This document shows, piece after piece, positions 44,700 through 54,242 of a DNA stretch of 64,000 nucleotides. The stretch covers positions 310,001-374,000 of the forward strand of contig NZ_JACIET010000001.1 in the NCBI RefSeq assembly GCF_014197015.1. The letters are read 5' to 3'. The notes below the pieces were generated by a model. The model made no database searches and was not told where the DNA came from. It worked only from the letters and a program-made list of their open reading frames with translations. How positions within the stretch are numbered: position 1 is the stretch's first letter; each line of letters starts with the position of its first letter. The position numbers and the translations under genes are program-made. Source of the DNA: Niveibacterium umoris. GTDB lineage: Bacteria > Pseudomonadota > Gammaproteobacteria > Burkholderiales > Rhodocyclaceae.

Positions 44700-45452
44700 A
44701 TGAAAAAGCCCATCGTCCTCGTGCCGGCCTGCAGCAAGATGCTGGGCTTGCATCCCTTCAACGCGGTTGGCAAGAAGTATCTCGATGCCGTCGCGCAGGT
44801 GGCCGACTGCCAGCCGCTGCTGATACCGGTACTCGGCGATACGCCCGATCTGGATGCGCTGCTCGATCTGGCTGATGGCGTGATGTTGACCGGCTCACCA
44901 TCCAACGTGCATCCGAGCCACTTCGACCAGCCGGTGCGCAATCCGGACTTGCCGCTCGACCCGGCGCGCGACGCGGTGACCTTGCCACTGGCGCGTCGCG
45001 CGATCGAGCGGGGCGTGCCGATGTTTGCCGTGTGCCGGGGGTTTCAGGAAATCAACGTCGCGCTCGGTGGCACCTTGCATCAGGCGGTGCACGAGGTGGC
45101 TGGGTTCAACGATCACCGCGAAGACAAGACCGCATCGCTTGATGTGCAGTACGGCGAAGCCCATCCGGTGACCTTGTCCGGTGCGCTTGCCGACATCGTG
45201 GGCGCGACGCGGGTGGGCGTGAATTCGGTGCACGGCCAGGGCGTCGACCGGCTTGCCGATGGTCTGATCGCCGAGGCCGTCGCTGACGATGGCCTCGTCG
45301 AAGCCTTTCGCGTGGCGGGGGCGCCTGCCTTTGCGATGGCGGTGCAGTGGCACCCGGAATGGAAGGCCGCCGAGAACCCAGTGTCGGTAAAGATCTTCAA
45401 CGCCTTTGGTGATGCTTGCCGTCAGCGCGCGCAGGCGCGGAGCGCTGGATGA
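44700..45452 (+). CDS. puuD: Gamma-glutamyl-GABA hydrolase
   Basis: A 250-residue class I amidotransferase-fold peptidase (C26). The nucleophile is Cys112 in MFAVCRGFQEINVALGGTLHQ, and the His-Glu pair lies in AVQWHPEWK. VMLTGSPSNVHPSHF matches PuuD. It cleaves gamma-glutamyl-GABA to glutamate and GABA, the last step of the gamma-glutamyl branch. It is 16 bp after ald and probably co-transcribed. Its product GABA feeds GabT, encoded downstream. Confidence 0.92.
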   Translation: MKKPIVLVPACSKMLGLHPFNAVGKKYLDAVAQVADCQPLLIPVLGDTPDLDALLDLADGVMLTGSPSNVHPSHFDQPVRNPDLPLDPARDAVTLPLARRAIERGVPMFAVCRGFQEINVALGGTLHQAVHEVAGFNDHREDKTASLDVQYGEAHPVTLSGALADIVGATRVGVNSVHGQGVDRLADGLIAEAVADDGLVEAFRVAGAPAFAMAVQWHPEWKAAENPVSVKIFNAFGDACRQRAQARSAG

Positions 45453-45598
45453 ATCGCGAATCCCGTTTTGTCGTCTGGCTGGCCTGCATGCCCTAGGGGC
45501 TGCGGCTTCAGACCAGAGGGTGCGCAGCGAACCCGGGCCCGGGAACGAAAACATCGGGACACATCGCTGCACTCGACAGGAACCCAGAGAGACTGAAC

Positions 45599-46969
45599 AT
45601 GACGTTGCGTGACAATTTTTCCCATCAGGATATGGAGCGGTGGCTCGACGAGAAGCGCGTCACCGAACTTGAGTGTCTGGTCCCCGACCTGACCGGCGTG
45701 GCGCGCGGCAAGATCCTGCCCCGCGAGAAATTCACCCAGGACCGCGGCATGCGTTTGCCGGAAGCAGTGGTGGCTGGCACGGTGACCGGCGAGTATCCCG
45801 ACTCGGACGAAGGCTATAGCGCCGTCATTTCGGGCAACGACCGCGACATGATCCTGCTGCCCGACCCGGCGACGGTGCGTCTGGTGCCGTGGGCTGTCGA
45901 CCCGACCGCGCAGGTGATCCATGACTGCTACTTCGGCAACGGCAAGCTGGTCGACTTCGCGCCACGCAGCGTGTTGCGCCATGTGCGCGATCTTTACGCG
46001 GAAATGGGCTGGAAGCCGGTCATCGCGCCGGAGCTGGAGTTCTACCTGATCGCGCGTGCGCCGGATCCGGATATCCCGCTGCGTCCGCCGGTGGGCCGTA
46101 GCGGCCGCTCCGAGACCAGCCGTCAGGCGTACTCGATCGACGCGGTGAACGAGTTTGATCCGCTCTTCGAAGACATCTACGACTACTGCGATGCAATGGA
46201 GCTGGATGTCGATACGCTGATCCACGAAATCGGCGCCGGCCAGATGGAGATCAACTTCCTGCACAACGAGCCGCTCGGCCTCGCGGACAAGGTGTTCTTC
46301 TTCAAGCGCACGCTGCGCGAGACCGCACTGCGTCACGACATGTACGCGACCTTCATGGCCAAGCCGATGGCGGGTGAGCCGGGTTCCGCGATGCATGTGC
46401 ACCAGAGCGTGGTGGATGCGAAGACCGGCGAGAACATCTTCAGCAATCCGGACGGCACCGCATCGAAGGCCTTCTATCACTACATCGGTGGCCTGCAGAA
46501 GTACCTGCCGGCGTGCATGGCACTGCTCGCGCCGTATGTGAATTCCTATCGCCGCCTGGTGCGCCACACCGCTGCGCCGATCAACGTGCAGTGGGGCGCG
46601 GACAACCGCACCGTCGGCCTGCGTGTGCCGCACTCCGACCCGCGCAACCGTCGGGTTGAGAACCGCGTGATCGGCGCCGACGCGAATCCTTACCTCGCTT
46701 TTGCGGCCACGCTGGCGTGCGGCTACCTCGGCATCAAGGAACAGATCGAGCCGACGCCGGAAGCGAGCGGCAGCGCCTATGACTCCGACTACCAGTTGCC
46801 GCGCAGCCTCGCCGAGGCGCTCGACCTGTTGCGCGGTTGCGAACCGCTGCGGCAGGTGATCGGTGATCGCTTCGTCACCGTGTATTCGGCGGTGAAAGAT
46901 CACGAGTATGAGGAATTCATGCGCGTCATCAGCCCGTGGGAGCGCGAGCACCTGCTGCTGCACGTCTGA
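45599..46969 (+). CDS. puuA: Glutamate-putrescine ligase (glutamine-synthetase family)
   Basis: A 456-residue ligase of the GS fold. The N-terminal beta-grasp has LECLVPDLTGVARGKILPRE. The catalytic domain carries ELEFYLIARA, EIGAGQMEINFLH, GSAMHVHQSV and PYVNSYRRL, with NRTVGLRVPHSDPRNRRVENRV at the substrate/ADP side. Relatives (PuuA, SpuI) join glutamate to putrescine or spermidine using ATP. It follows puuD after 146 bp, so a separate promoter is possible; CAGAGAG precedes the start. The class lacks the adenylylation segment of housekeeping GlnA. Confidence 0.92.
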   Translation: MTLRDNFSHQDMERWLDEKRVTELECLVPDLTGVARGKILPREKFTQDRGMRLPEAVVAGTVTGEYPDSDEGYSAVISGNDRDMILLPDPATVRLVPWAVDPTAQVIHDCYFGNGKLVDFAPRSVLRHVRDLYAEMGWKPVIAPELEFYLIARAPDPDIPLRPPVGRSGRSETSRQAYSIDAVNEFDPLFEDIYDYCDAMELDVDTLIHEIGAGQMEINFLHNEPLGLADKVFFFKRTLRETALRHDMYATFMAKPMAGEPGSAMHVHQSVVDAKTGENIFSNPDGTASKAFYHYIGGLQKYLPACMALLAPYVNSYRRLVRHTAAPINVQWGADNRTVGLRVPHSDPRNRRVENRVIGADANPYLAFAATLACGYLGIKEQIEPTPEASGSAYDSDYQLPRSLAEALDLLRGCEPLRQVIGDRFVTVYSAVKDHEYEEFMRVISPWEREHLLLHV

Positions 46970-47052
46970 TTTCCGTTCCGGATGAGCCTCGCGGCGAGCG
47001 GGGCACGGGACATCGCTTGTCTGCGAAAACGCATTCGAAGGATTACGACATC

Positions 47053-48444
47053 ATGAACATGAACGACAACACCCGGATCGATACCCAGGCCATTCAGGCC
47101 ATCGACGGCGCGCACTACCTGCACCCGTTCACCGACAACCAGGCGCTGGGCAAGAAAGGCGCCCGGGTGATGGTGAAAGGCGAGGGCATCTATGTGTGGG
47201 ATTCGGAGGGGCACAAGATCCTCGACGGGATGTCTGGCCTGTGGTGCGTGAACGTCGGTTACGGCCGCAAGGAACTGGCGGATGCTGCGTACAAGCAGCT
47301 GCTGGAAATGCCGTACTACAACAGCTTCTTCCAGACCACCAACATCCCTGCCGCGCAACTGGCGAAGCTGCTGACCGAAGTTACGCCGCCGCAGTTCAAC
47401 CACGTGTTCTTCTCGGGTTCCGGTTCGGAAGGCAACGACACGGTGGTGCGCATGGTGCGCCGGTACTGGGACCTGCTCGAGCAACCGCAGCGCAAGGTCA
47501 TCATCAGCCGTCACAACGCCTATCACGGCTCGACGATGTGCGGCGCTTCGCTGGGCGGCATGAGCGGCATGCACGCGCAGGGCGATCTGCCGATCCCGAA
47601 CATCACCCACATCGAACAGCCGTACTGGTACGAGAACGGCCGCGACATGGATCCGGACGCCTTCGGCATCAAGGCGGCGGGCTGGCTGGAAGCGAAGATC
47701 CTCGAGGTGGGCCCGGAGAAGGTTGCGGCCTTCATCGGCGAACCGGTGCAGGGCGCCGGCGGCGTGATCATCCCGCCCAAGACCTACTGGCCCGAGATCC
47801 AGCGCATCTGCGACAAGTACGGGATCCTGCTGGTCTCGGACGAAGTCATCTGCGGTTTTGGCCGTCTTGGTGAATGGTGGGGCTGCGAGAAGTTCGGCTA
47901 CAAGCCGGACCTGATGACCTTCGCCAAGGGCGTGACCTCCGGCTACGTTCCCCTCGGTGGTGTCATGGTGGGCGATCGTGTCGCGAACGTGCTGCTCGAG
48001 AAGGGCGGCGAGTTCAACCACGGCTATACCTACTCCGGCCATCCGGTAGCGTGCGCCGTGGCGATCGAGAACATCGACATCATTCGCCGCGAGCATCTGG
48101 TGGAAAAGGTGCGCGAAGAAACCGGCCCCTACCTGAAGGAGAAATTCGAGGCCCTGGCGGACCACCCGCTGGTGGGTATCGCCGAAACCTGCGGGCTTGT
48201 CGCCGGTTTGGTGCTTGTGAAGGACAAAAAGACGCTCGAAGCCTTCGACTCTGCACTGGAAGTGGGCATGGTTTGCCGCGGCCACATGTTCGGCAATGGC
48301 ATGATCATGCGCGCCGTCGGTGACCGCATGATCATTGCACCACCCTTGGTCATTACCCGTGCCCAAATCGATGAAATGGTGGCGCTGATCCGCCTGTGTC
48401 TCGACAAAACCTACGAAGATCTCAAGCAGCGCAACTGGATCTGA
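47053..48444 (+). CDS. spuC: Putrescine-pyruvate aminotransferase
   Basis: A 463-residue class III aminotransferase. DGMSGLWCVNVGYGRKELAD and YYNSFFQTTNIPAAQLAKLL match SpuC of Pseudomonas. FSGSGSEGNDTVVRMVRRYW is the PLP phosphate loop, and the PLP lysine is at about residue 292 in TFAKGVTSGYVPLGG. It moves the amino group of putrescine to pyruvate, giving 4-aminobutanal and alanine. Two ATGs (47053, 47059) fit; the first is chosen. It is 83 bp after puuA. Together with PuuA it offers two ways into putrescine breakdown in the same cluster. Confidence 0.93.
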   Translation: MNMNDNTRIDTQAIQAIDGAHYLHPFTDNQALGKKGARVMVKGEGIYVWDSEGHKILDGMSGLWCVNVGYGRKELADAAYKQLLEMPYYNSFFQTTNIPAAQLAKLLTEVTPPQFNHVFFSGSGSEGNDTVVRMVRRYWDLLEQPQRKVIISRHNAYHGSTMCGASLGGMSGMHAQGDLPIPNITHIEQPYWYENGRDMDPDAFGIKAAGWLEAKILEVGPEKVAAFIGEPVQGAGGVIIPPKTYWPEIQRICDKYGILLVSDEVICGFGRLGEWWGCEKFGYKPDLMTFAKGVTSGYVPLGGVMVGDRVANVLLEKGGEFNHGYTYSGHPVACAVAIENIDIIRREHLVEKVREETGPYLKEKFEALADHPLVGIAETCGLVAGLVLVKDKKTLEAFDSALEVGMVCRGHMFGNGMIMRAVGDRMIIAPPLVITRAQIDEMVALIRLCLDKTYEDLKQRNWI

Positions 48445-48458
48445 GCAGAATTGCAAAT

Positions 48459-48472
48459 TGTGCATGTGCACA
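48459..48472. promoter_or_regulatory. Short inverted repeat after spuC
   Basis: TGTGCA-TG-TGCACA is a 6+6 inverted repeat 15 bp past the spuC stop, in an AT-rich patch that may hold the potF promoter. It could be an operator for the transporter genes. Confidence 0.35.
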
Positions 48473-48501
48473 GGTCCGATTATTGCTAAGTTTGCTGCAT
48501 G

Positions 48502-48544
48502 CGCCGGAATGTCGCTGGGTGAGGGTCACCCGAACATTCCGGCG
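48502..48544 (+). other. Long two-part RNA hairpin upstream of potF
   Basis: CGCCGGAATGT (48502-48512) pairs perfectly with ACATTCCGGCG (48534-48544). Inside it, GGGTGA-GGG-TCACCC (48517-48531) forms a second stem, set off by a CGCT/GA internal loop. The 17 base pairs lie 53 bp before the potF start. There is no T tract. It could be a processing site, a 3'-end stabiliser for spuC mRNA, or a regulatory leader of the potFGHI transcript. Confidence 0.6.
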
Positions 48545-48597
48545 GGAAGTTTGATTCGTTCCTCAGTCACACGATTTTTGCCACCAGGAGGCTTCTG

Positions 48598-49710
48598 ATG
48601 AAAGTGTTCTCGAACCGCACCGTCAAGCGATGTGCGGCAGTTGTTTGTGCCGCGATGTCCTTGGGCGCCTTCGCGGAGGAAGAAAAGGTCCTGAACGTCT
48701 ACAACTGGTCCGACTACATCGCCGAAGACACGATCAAGAATTTCGAGAAAGAAACGGGCATCAAGGTCCGCTACGACAACTTCGACAACAACGAAATCGT
48801 TCACGCCAAGCTGGTGGCAGGCAAGACTGGTTACGACGTCGTGGTGCCCTCGTCCTATTGGGGCAAGATCCAGGCCGACGGTGGCCTGCTGATGAAGCTC
48901 GACAAGAGCAAGCTTCCCAACCTCAAGAACCTCGACCCTGATTTCCAGGCGTCGCTGGCGAAGCTCGATCCGGGCAATCAGTACATGGTCAACTGGCTCT
49001 GGGGTTTCACTACGGTCGGCATCAACGTTGACAAGGTCAAGGCGGCGCTTGGTGGCACGCCGATGCCCGACAACGTGTGGGACCTTGTCTTCAAGCCGGA
49101 ATACATGTCCAAGCTCAAGAGCTGCGGCGTGTCCTTCCTTGATTCCGCGACCGAGATCGTTCCGGCGGCGCTGCACTACCTTGGCAAACCGGCCTACAGC
49201 AAGAACGTGGCGGACTATGCGCAGGTGCCCGCGTTGCTCAAGAGCGTGCGGCCGTACGTCACGCTGTTCAGTTCGTCCGGGTACATCAACGACATGGCCA
49301 ACGGATCGATCTGCGTTGCCTTGGGCTGGTCGGGTGACATCAACATTGCTCGTCAGCGTGCGATCGACGGCAAGACAGGCCAGAACATACAAGCGTTGCT
49401 GCCGAAGACCGGTGGCATCGTATTCATGGACACGATGGTCATCCCAGCCGATGCGCCGCATCCGGAAAACGCGCACAAGTGGATCAACTACATCATGCGT
49501 CCGGAAGTTCACGCCAGCCTGACCAACAAGGTCTTCTACGCGAATCCGAACAAGGAATCGAAGAAGTTCGTGAAGCCGGAAGTCGCCAGCAACCCGACCG
49601 TGTTCCTGTCTGACGAGGACATGAAGAAGATGGCGATGCCGGATGCGATCAACAACGACATCCGTCGTCAGATGACACGCATCTACACATCGTTCAAGAC
49701 CGGCCTGTAA
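48598..49710 (+). CDS. potF: Periplasmic putrescine-binding protein
   Basis: A 370-residue solute-binding protein for the PotFGHI importer. The signal peptide ends near residue 22 (SLGAFA-EEEK). The mature N-terminus KVLNVYNWSDYIAEDTIKNF is the PotF hallmark; WLWGFTTVGINVDKVKAA and GWSGDINIARQRAIDGKTGQ line the ligand cleft region. AGGAGG precedes the ATG. It is followed by potG (36 bp), potH and potI. It matches the orphan copy at 3313 over the whole length. The likely ligand is putrescine; spermidine specificity is not excluded. Confidence 0.95.
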   Translation: MKVFSNRTVKRCAAVVCAAMSLGAFAEEEKVLNVYNWSDYIAEDTIKNFEKETGIKVRYDNFDNNEIVHAKLVAGKTGYDVVVPSSYWGKIQADGGLLMKLDKSKLPNLKNLDPDFQASLAKLDPGNQYMVNWLWGFTTVGINVDKVKAALGGTPMPDNVWDLVFKPEYMSKLKSCGVSFLDSATEIVPAALHYLGKPAYSKNVADYAQVPALLKSVRPYVTLFSSSGYINDMANGSICVALGWSGDINIARQRAIDGKTGQNIQALLPKTGGIVFMDTMVIPADAPHPENAHKWINYIMRPEVHASLTNKVFYANPNKESKKFVKPEVASNPTVFLSDEDMKKMAMPDAINNDIRRQMTRIYTSFKTGL

Positions 49711-49746
49711 GCGACAGACTGGGCGAAAGACAACGGAGGGAGGGGA

Positions 49747-50844
49747 ATGGTGGTTTCGCAAGCACCGGCGTTTCTGCAGATCAGGGATGTCGTCAAAGAC
49801 TTTAGCGGCGTGAAGGCGGTCAATCACGTCAGTATCGATATCGCCAAGGGGGAAATCTTCGCGCTGCTTGGTTCCAGCGGTTGCGGCAAGACGACACTCT
49901 TGCGGATGCTTGCGGGATTCGAAACCCCGACCTCCGGTCGCATCATCCTCAACGGGCACGATCTGGCGGGACTTCCGCCCTATCTTCGCCCGATCAACAT
50001 GATGTTCCAGTCGTACGCCCTGTTCCCTCATCTCACGGTAGAGGAGAACGTCGCCTTCGGCCTGAAGCGCGATGGCATGCCCAAGGACGACATCGTTGCC
50101 CGCGTCGAGAAGATGCTGAAACTGGTGCAACTGTCGAAGTACGCCAAACGCAAACCTCACCAACTCTCCGGTGGTCAGCAGCAGCGCGTGGCGCTGGCGC
50201 GCAGTCTGGCGAAGCGTCCGGATCTGCTGCTGCTCGACGAGCCGCTCGGTGCACTCGACAAGAAGCTGCGTGAAGAAACCCAGATCGAGCTGGTCAACAT
50301 CATCGAGCAGGTCGGCGTGACCGTGGTGATGGTGACGCACGACCAGGAAGAGGCCATGACCATGGCCTCGCGCATCGCGATCATGAGCGAAGGCAACATT
50401 CTGCAGATCGGTGCGCCGAGCGATATCTACGAGACGCCGGCCAACCGGTTCGTCGCGGACTTCATCGGCAACGTCAACCTGATGGACGGCAAGCTGGTCG
50501 ATGACAACCCCGACCACGTGATCATCGAGTGCGATGACTGCCAGCACTACGTTGGACACGGTATCACCGGCACCGAAGGCATGCCTGTCTCGGTGGCCGT
50601 GCGGCCCGAGAAGATCCATGTCACCCGTGAGCGCCCGGAAGGGGCCTACAACCACGTTCGCGGCACGATCAAGGACATGGTCTATTTCGGCAGCCACACC
50701 GTCTATCACCTGCAACTGGGCAGCGGTCTGGTGCTCAAGGTCAGCGAAAGCAACATCGCGCGCCATCGCGACGATCCGCTGACCTGGGGCGACGAAGTGT
50801 GGGCGAGCTGGACCCCCTTGTCACAGGTTGTTCTTACCCAGTAA
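49747..50844 (+). CDS. potG: Polyamine ABC transporter ATPase
   Basis: A 365-residue importer ATPase with Walker A GSSGCGKTT, signature LSGGQQQR, Walker B LLLLDEPLGALD and switch His in VTHDQEEAM. NMMFQSYALFPHLTVEENVA is typical of the PotA/PotG family. The C-terminal TOBE domain (about 270-365) includes VRPEKIHVTRERPEGAYN. It powers PotH-PotI with PotF as receptor. It lies between potF and potH (12 bp). Confidence 0.95.
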   Translation: MVVSQAPAFLQIRDVVKDFSGVKAVNHVSIDIAKGEIFALLGSSGCGKTTLLRMLAGFETPTSGRIILNGHDLAGLPPYLRPINMMFQSYALFPHLTVEENVAFGLKRDGMPKDDIVARVEKMLKLVQLSKYAKRKPHQLSGGQQQRVALARSLAKRPDLLLLDEPLGALDKKLREETQIELVNIIEQVGVTVVMVTHDQEEAMTMASRIAIMSEGNILQIGAPSDIYETPANRFVADFIGNVNLMDGKLVDDNPDHVIIECDDCQHYVGHGITGTEGMPVSVAVRPEKIHVTRERPEGAYNHVRGTIKDMVYFGSHTVYHLQLGSGLVLKVSESNIARHRDDPLTWGDEVWASWTPLSQVVLTQ

Positions 50845-50856
50845 GGGCGGTCGCCT

Positions 50857-51798
50857 ATGAGTGCCAATCGTTTCGTGGCGCGTCTGCGCAAATCAAAGCT
50901 GCTGAGCGGGCGCTCGGCTGTCATTGGTGTGCCTTACGCCTGGCTACTGGTATTTTTCCTGCTGCCTTTCCTGATCGTCATGAAGATCAGCGTTTCCGAG
51001 ATGGAGACGGTGCACTTCAAGGATCTGCTCACATACAAGGACGGGCTGCTGCAGCTGACGCTGAAGTTCAGCAATTACGAGTTCATCGCGGAAGACCCGC
51101 TCTACTTCAAGACCTACCTCGCGAGTCTGAAGTACGCGGCAATCACCACGGTCATCTCCTTGCTGATCGGCTACCCCTTCTCGTACTTCATGGCGCGAGC
51201 AAAAGCCTCGTTGCAACCAGCGCTGCTGATGATGGTGATGCTGCCCTTCTGGACGTCCTTCCTGCTGCGGGTATATGCCTGGAAGGGGCTGCTCGGCGAA
51301 AACGGCTGGGTCGCCAACCTGCTCGAATGGTTGCACGTTGACCATCTGCTTGTGGCCGCGGGCCTGATCCCGGCGCTCGGCAAGTTCATGAATACACCGT
51401 TCTCGTTGGTGCTGGGCATGGTCTACACCTATCTGCCCTTCATGATCCTGCCGCTGTACGCCAACCTCGCGAAGATGGATCTGCGCCTGCTGGAAGCCGC
51501 GGCGGATCTGGGGGCGACGCCGTGGACGACCTTCTGGAAGGTCACCGTACCGCTCTCGAAGGCTGGGATCATCGCCGGCTCGATGCTGGTGTTCATTCCC
51601 TGCGTCGGCGAGTTCGTGATCCCTGAACTGCTGGGTGGGCCGGAGACGCTGATGATCGGCCGAGTGCTGTGGGACGAGTTCTTCGGCAATAACGATTGGC
51701 CAATGGCTTCCGGAGTGGCTGTCGTGATGATCTTGCTGATCATCGTGCCGCTCGCGATCTTCAACAAGTACCAGGCTGAAGCGCAGGAGGCCCGCTGA
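50857..51798 (+). CDS. potH: Polyamine ABC transporter permease 1
   Basis: A 313-residue inner-membrane permease with about six helices. It starts with a cytosolic segment, then VPYAWLLVFFLLPFLIVMKI. The EAA docking loop reads LLEAAADLGATPWTTFWKVTVPLS. IPCVGEFVIPELLGGPETLMIG is a PotH/PotB signature. It ends one base into potI (TGATG overlap). Confidence 0.94.
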   Translation: MSANRFVARLRKSKLLSGRSAVIGVPYAWLLVFFLLPFLIVMKISVSEMETVHFKDLLTYKDGLLQLTLKFSNYEFIAEDPLYFKTYLASLKYAAITTVISLLIGYPFSYFMARAKASLQPALLMMVMLPFWTSFLLRVYAWKGLLGENGWVANLLEWLHVDHLLVAAGLIPALGKFMNTPFSLVLGMVYTYLPFMILPLYANLAKMDLRLLEAAADLGATPWTTFWKVTVPLSKAGIIAGSMLVFIPCVGEFVIPELLGGPETLMIGRVLWDEFFGNNDWPMASGVAVVMILLIIVPLAIFNKYQAEAQEAR

Positions 51799-52658
51799 TG
51801 AATGGCAAGAAGCCGCCGATCTTCGGCGAAACGTTCAATCGCCGTTTTGGCAAGTCTTGGCTGGTGGGAGGCTATGTCTTCCTCTATCTGCCGATTGTTG
51901 CTCTGGTGATTTACTCCTTCAACGATTCACCGCTGCCGACCACCTGGGGGGGCTTCACCTTCAAGTGGTACGGAAAGCTGGTGAACGACACCGAGATGTT
52001 GTCCGGTTTCTGGCTTTCGTTGAAAGTGGCCTTCTTCACCGCGTGTGCCTCGGTGGTCCTTGGCATGTTCGCCGCCTTCACGCTGGTCAAGTACAAGCGC
52101 TTCTTCGGGCGCACGATGTTTACCGGCATGGTCAACGCGCCGCTAGTGATGCCTGAAGTGATCGTCGGGCTGTCGCTGCTGCTGATGCTGGTGTCAGTGC
52201 AGCGCTGGCTCGGTTTTCCCGAGCGCGGTGCGGCGACGATCTGGATGGGCCACCTGCTGCTTGGTCTGGCCTATGCCACTGTCGTCATCCAGGCGCGTCT
52301 GCAGGATCTGAACCCGCAGATCGAAGAGGCTGCGATGGATCTGGGGGCAAAGCCGCATCAGGTGTTCTATCTGGTGACGATGCCGATGATCGCCCAGGCG
52401 CTTGCCTCGGCCTGGCTGCTGACCTTCACGCTGTCTCTCGACGACGTCGTGTTGTCGGCGTTCCTGTCCGGTCCGGGCTCCACAACGATGCCACTGGTGA
52501 TCTTTTCGCGCGCACGTCTTGGTCTGAACCCGAGCGTGAACGCGGTGGCCACCGTGATCATCTTTGTTGTCTCGATAGCCGTCATTACCGCCAGTTACCT
52601 GATAGCGCGCGCTGAGCGTCAGCGTGCGAAAGAAATTGCGGCCGCGCAGCGGTCCTGA
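51798..52658 (+). CDS. potI: Polyamine ABC transporter permease 2
   Basis: A 286-residue permease, partner of PotH. SWLVGGYVFLYLPIVALVIY and FNDSPLPTTWGGFTFKWYGKL are typical of PotI/PotC. The EAA loop is IEEAAMDLGAKPHQVFYLVTMP. FTLSLDDVVLSAFLSGPGSTTMPLVIFS completes the family pattern. It overlaps potH by one base and is followed, 43 bp on, by the porin gene. Confidence 0.94.
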   Translation: MNGKKPPIFGETFNRRFGKSWLVGGYVFLYLPIVALVIYSFNDSPLPTTWGGFTFKWYGKLVNDTEMLSGFWLSLKVAFFTACASVVLGMFAAFTLVKYKRFFGRTMFTGMVNAPLVMPEVIVGLSLLLMLVSVQRWLGFPERGAATIWMGHLLLGLAYATVVIQARLQDLNPQIEEAAMDLGAKPHQVFYLVTMPMIAQALASAWLLTFTLSLDDVVLSAFLSGPGSTTMPLVIFSRARLGLNPSVNAVATVIIFVVSIAVITASYLIARAERQRAKEIAAAQRS

Positions 52659-52701
52659 ACCCAAACAGATCCAAACCGATTTGACCCAAGAGGAGAGCCT
52701 G

Positions 52702-54141
52702 ATGAAAGTCCTGAAGCTCACGGCGCTTGCGCTGGGTGTTGCGGCCGCGTTCCCGGTCGTAGCCGCCGATACGAACAAAGAGCTGCTCAACGAATTGCGC
52801 GCACTCAAGCAGCGTGTGACCGAGCTCGAACAGAAGCTGCAGGCTGAAGAGGCCAAGAAGGCGGTCGCTCCGGCAGCGGCGGCCGTCGCCCCGGCACCGG
52901 CTGGCATGACGCCCGACCAGCAAGCCGAGTTCAACCGCGTGACAGTGAAAGCCGAAGCCCTGGAAGATGCGCGCGATGCCTCTGGCCTGCGCGGCATCAA
53001 GTTCTCCGGCTACATGGACCCGGTCTACATCTACAACAAGAACCAGAACCGCGCCGGCTTCCAGTTCCTGAATCAGACGGCAGAGGACGGCTACAACTAC
53101 GACAACTCCTACTTCGGCATGGCCGTGCTGGACATCCTGAAGGAAACCGAGAGCGGCACGCAGTGGCACCTTGCCCTTGCGGCCAACCGTGGCGTCGGCG
53201 AGACCTTCAACGCTGGCAACGTGATCCAGGAGGCGTCAGTCTCCGTGCCCTTGGGCGATTTGCAGCACCGTTTCATCGCCGGCCAGATTCCGGACTGGTC
53301 GGGCTATGAGTATCTGCCCGGTACGCAGAACAAACTCATCACGCACAATCTCCTGTTCGATTTCACGCTGCCTACCGCGTACACCGGCGCCGGCTATTTC
53401 TTGATCGACGGCAAGTGGCAGGTCAAGGCTATGCTCGCCAACATGAACGCAACCAAGCGAAACGCGGGCGAGAAGACGCCGGCGTTCGTCTACCGCGTGG
53501 ATTACTCCAAGGGCGAGTTCAACGGCTTCGGATTCGCCGGCGTGCATGGCAAGGCACCGAATTTCCGCGCGACGGTGGCAGGGCTGGATACCAACCCGAT
53601 CACCGGCGAGGCTTATTCGACCAAGGACACTTCGGTCAACTTGTTCGAGGTCGACGGCTACTTCATTCGCGGCGACGTGACCATGCAGGCCCAGTTGTCC
53701 TACGGCAAGCAGAAGCAGGCGGCGATTACGGCTGACCCGGAAACCGGCGAACTGCGCGACGCAACGTGGTATGGCGCATCGATTCTTGGCGCCTACAAGT
53801 TCACGCCGCAACTCGAAGGTATTGCCCGGGCTGACTACATCAAGAACACGAAGAACGGTGGCGGCCTGCTCGGCTATACCCAGTCGGACGGTCGTAACGG
53901 TATCGGCTATGGCTACGTGTTCGACGACGTCTCCGGTTCCTGGGTTGCCGGTGATACCGAAAAGGGCCCGCAGCGCTATGCGCTCAGCCTGGGCCTCGGT
54001 TATGCCTTCAACACCAGCACCTCGTTCAAGGCCGAGTATCGCTACGACGCTTCGAACGTTGCGAACTTCCAGGTCACCAGCGACGGGTCTTACCGCAAGA
54101 ACAACCACTTGCTCGGAGTCGGAACGGTCGTTCAGTTCTGA
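52702..54141 (+). CDS. DUF3138-like outer-membrane porin (copy 2)
   Basis: A 479-residue exported protein, close paralogue of the one at 4457. The signal peptide ends at VVAA near residue 22. A coiled coil ([20 protein letters not shown]) precedes an Ala/Pro linker and a beta-rich barrel region ([40 protein letters not shown]). It ends GVGTVVQF, the C-terminal Phe signature of outer-membrane barrels. AGGAGAG at 52691-52697 sets the start at 52702. It closes the potFGHI transcript, before a strong terminator, which makes polyamine passage across the outer membrane its most likely role. Confidence 0.78.
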   Translation: MKVLKLTALALGVAAAFPVVAADTNKELLNELRALKQRVTELEQKLQAEEAKKAVAPAAAAVAPAPAGMTPDQQAEFNRVTVKAEALEDARDASGLRGIKFSGYMDPVYIYNKNQNRAGFQFLNQTAEDGYNYDNSYFGMAVLDILKETESGTQWHLALAANRGVGETFNAGNVIQEASVSVPLGDLQHRFIAGQIPDWSGYEYLPGTQNKLITHNLLFDFTLPTAYTGAGYFLIDGKWQVKAMLANMNATKRNAGEKTPAFVYRVDYSKGEFNGFGFAGVHGKAPNFRATVAGLDTNPITGEAYSTKDTSVNLFEVDGYFIRGDVTMQAQLSYGKQKQAAITADPETGELRDATWYGASILGAYKFTPQLEGIARADYIKNTKNGGGLLGYTQSDGRNGIGYGYVFDDVSGSWVAGDTEKGPQRYALSLGLGYAFNTSTSFKAEYRYDASNVANFQVTSDGSYRKNNHLLGVGTVVQF

Positions 54142-54150
54142 CCGCAGGGG

Positions 54151-54187
54151 CCGGTCGGTCTGGGGGGAGCGACCGGTCTCTTTTTTT
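54151..54187 (+). terminator. Rho-independent terminator after the potFGHI-porin genes
   Basis: CCGGTCG (54151-54157) pairs with CGACCGG (54170-54176), then TCTCTTTTTTT. It lies 9 bp after the porin stop and ends the transporter transcript; gabD begins 55 bp beyond. Confidence 0.85.
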
Positions 54188-54242
54188 GAATTGGCGGCAG
54201 GCCAAAGCGTCGCCGCACATACGCAAGCCACGGACGGGATTC

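Noticed and set aside
45532-45543. Perfect palindrome CCCGGGCCCGGG upstream of puuA
   Set aside because: It is pure G and C in a GC-rich genome and likely to arise by chance; no second copy was found at a related promoter.
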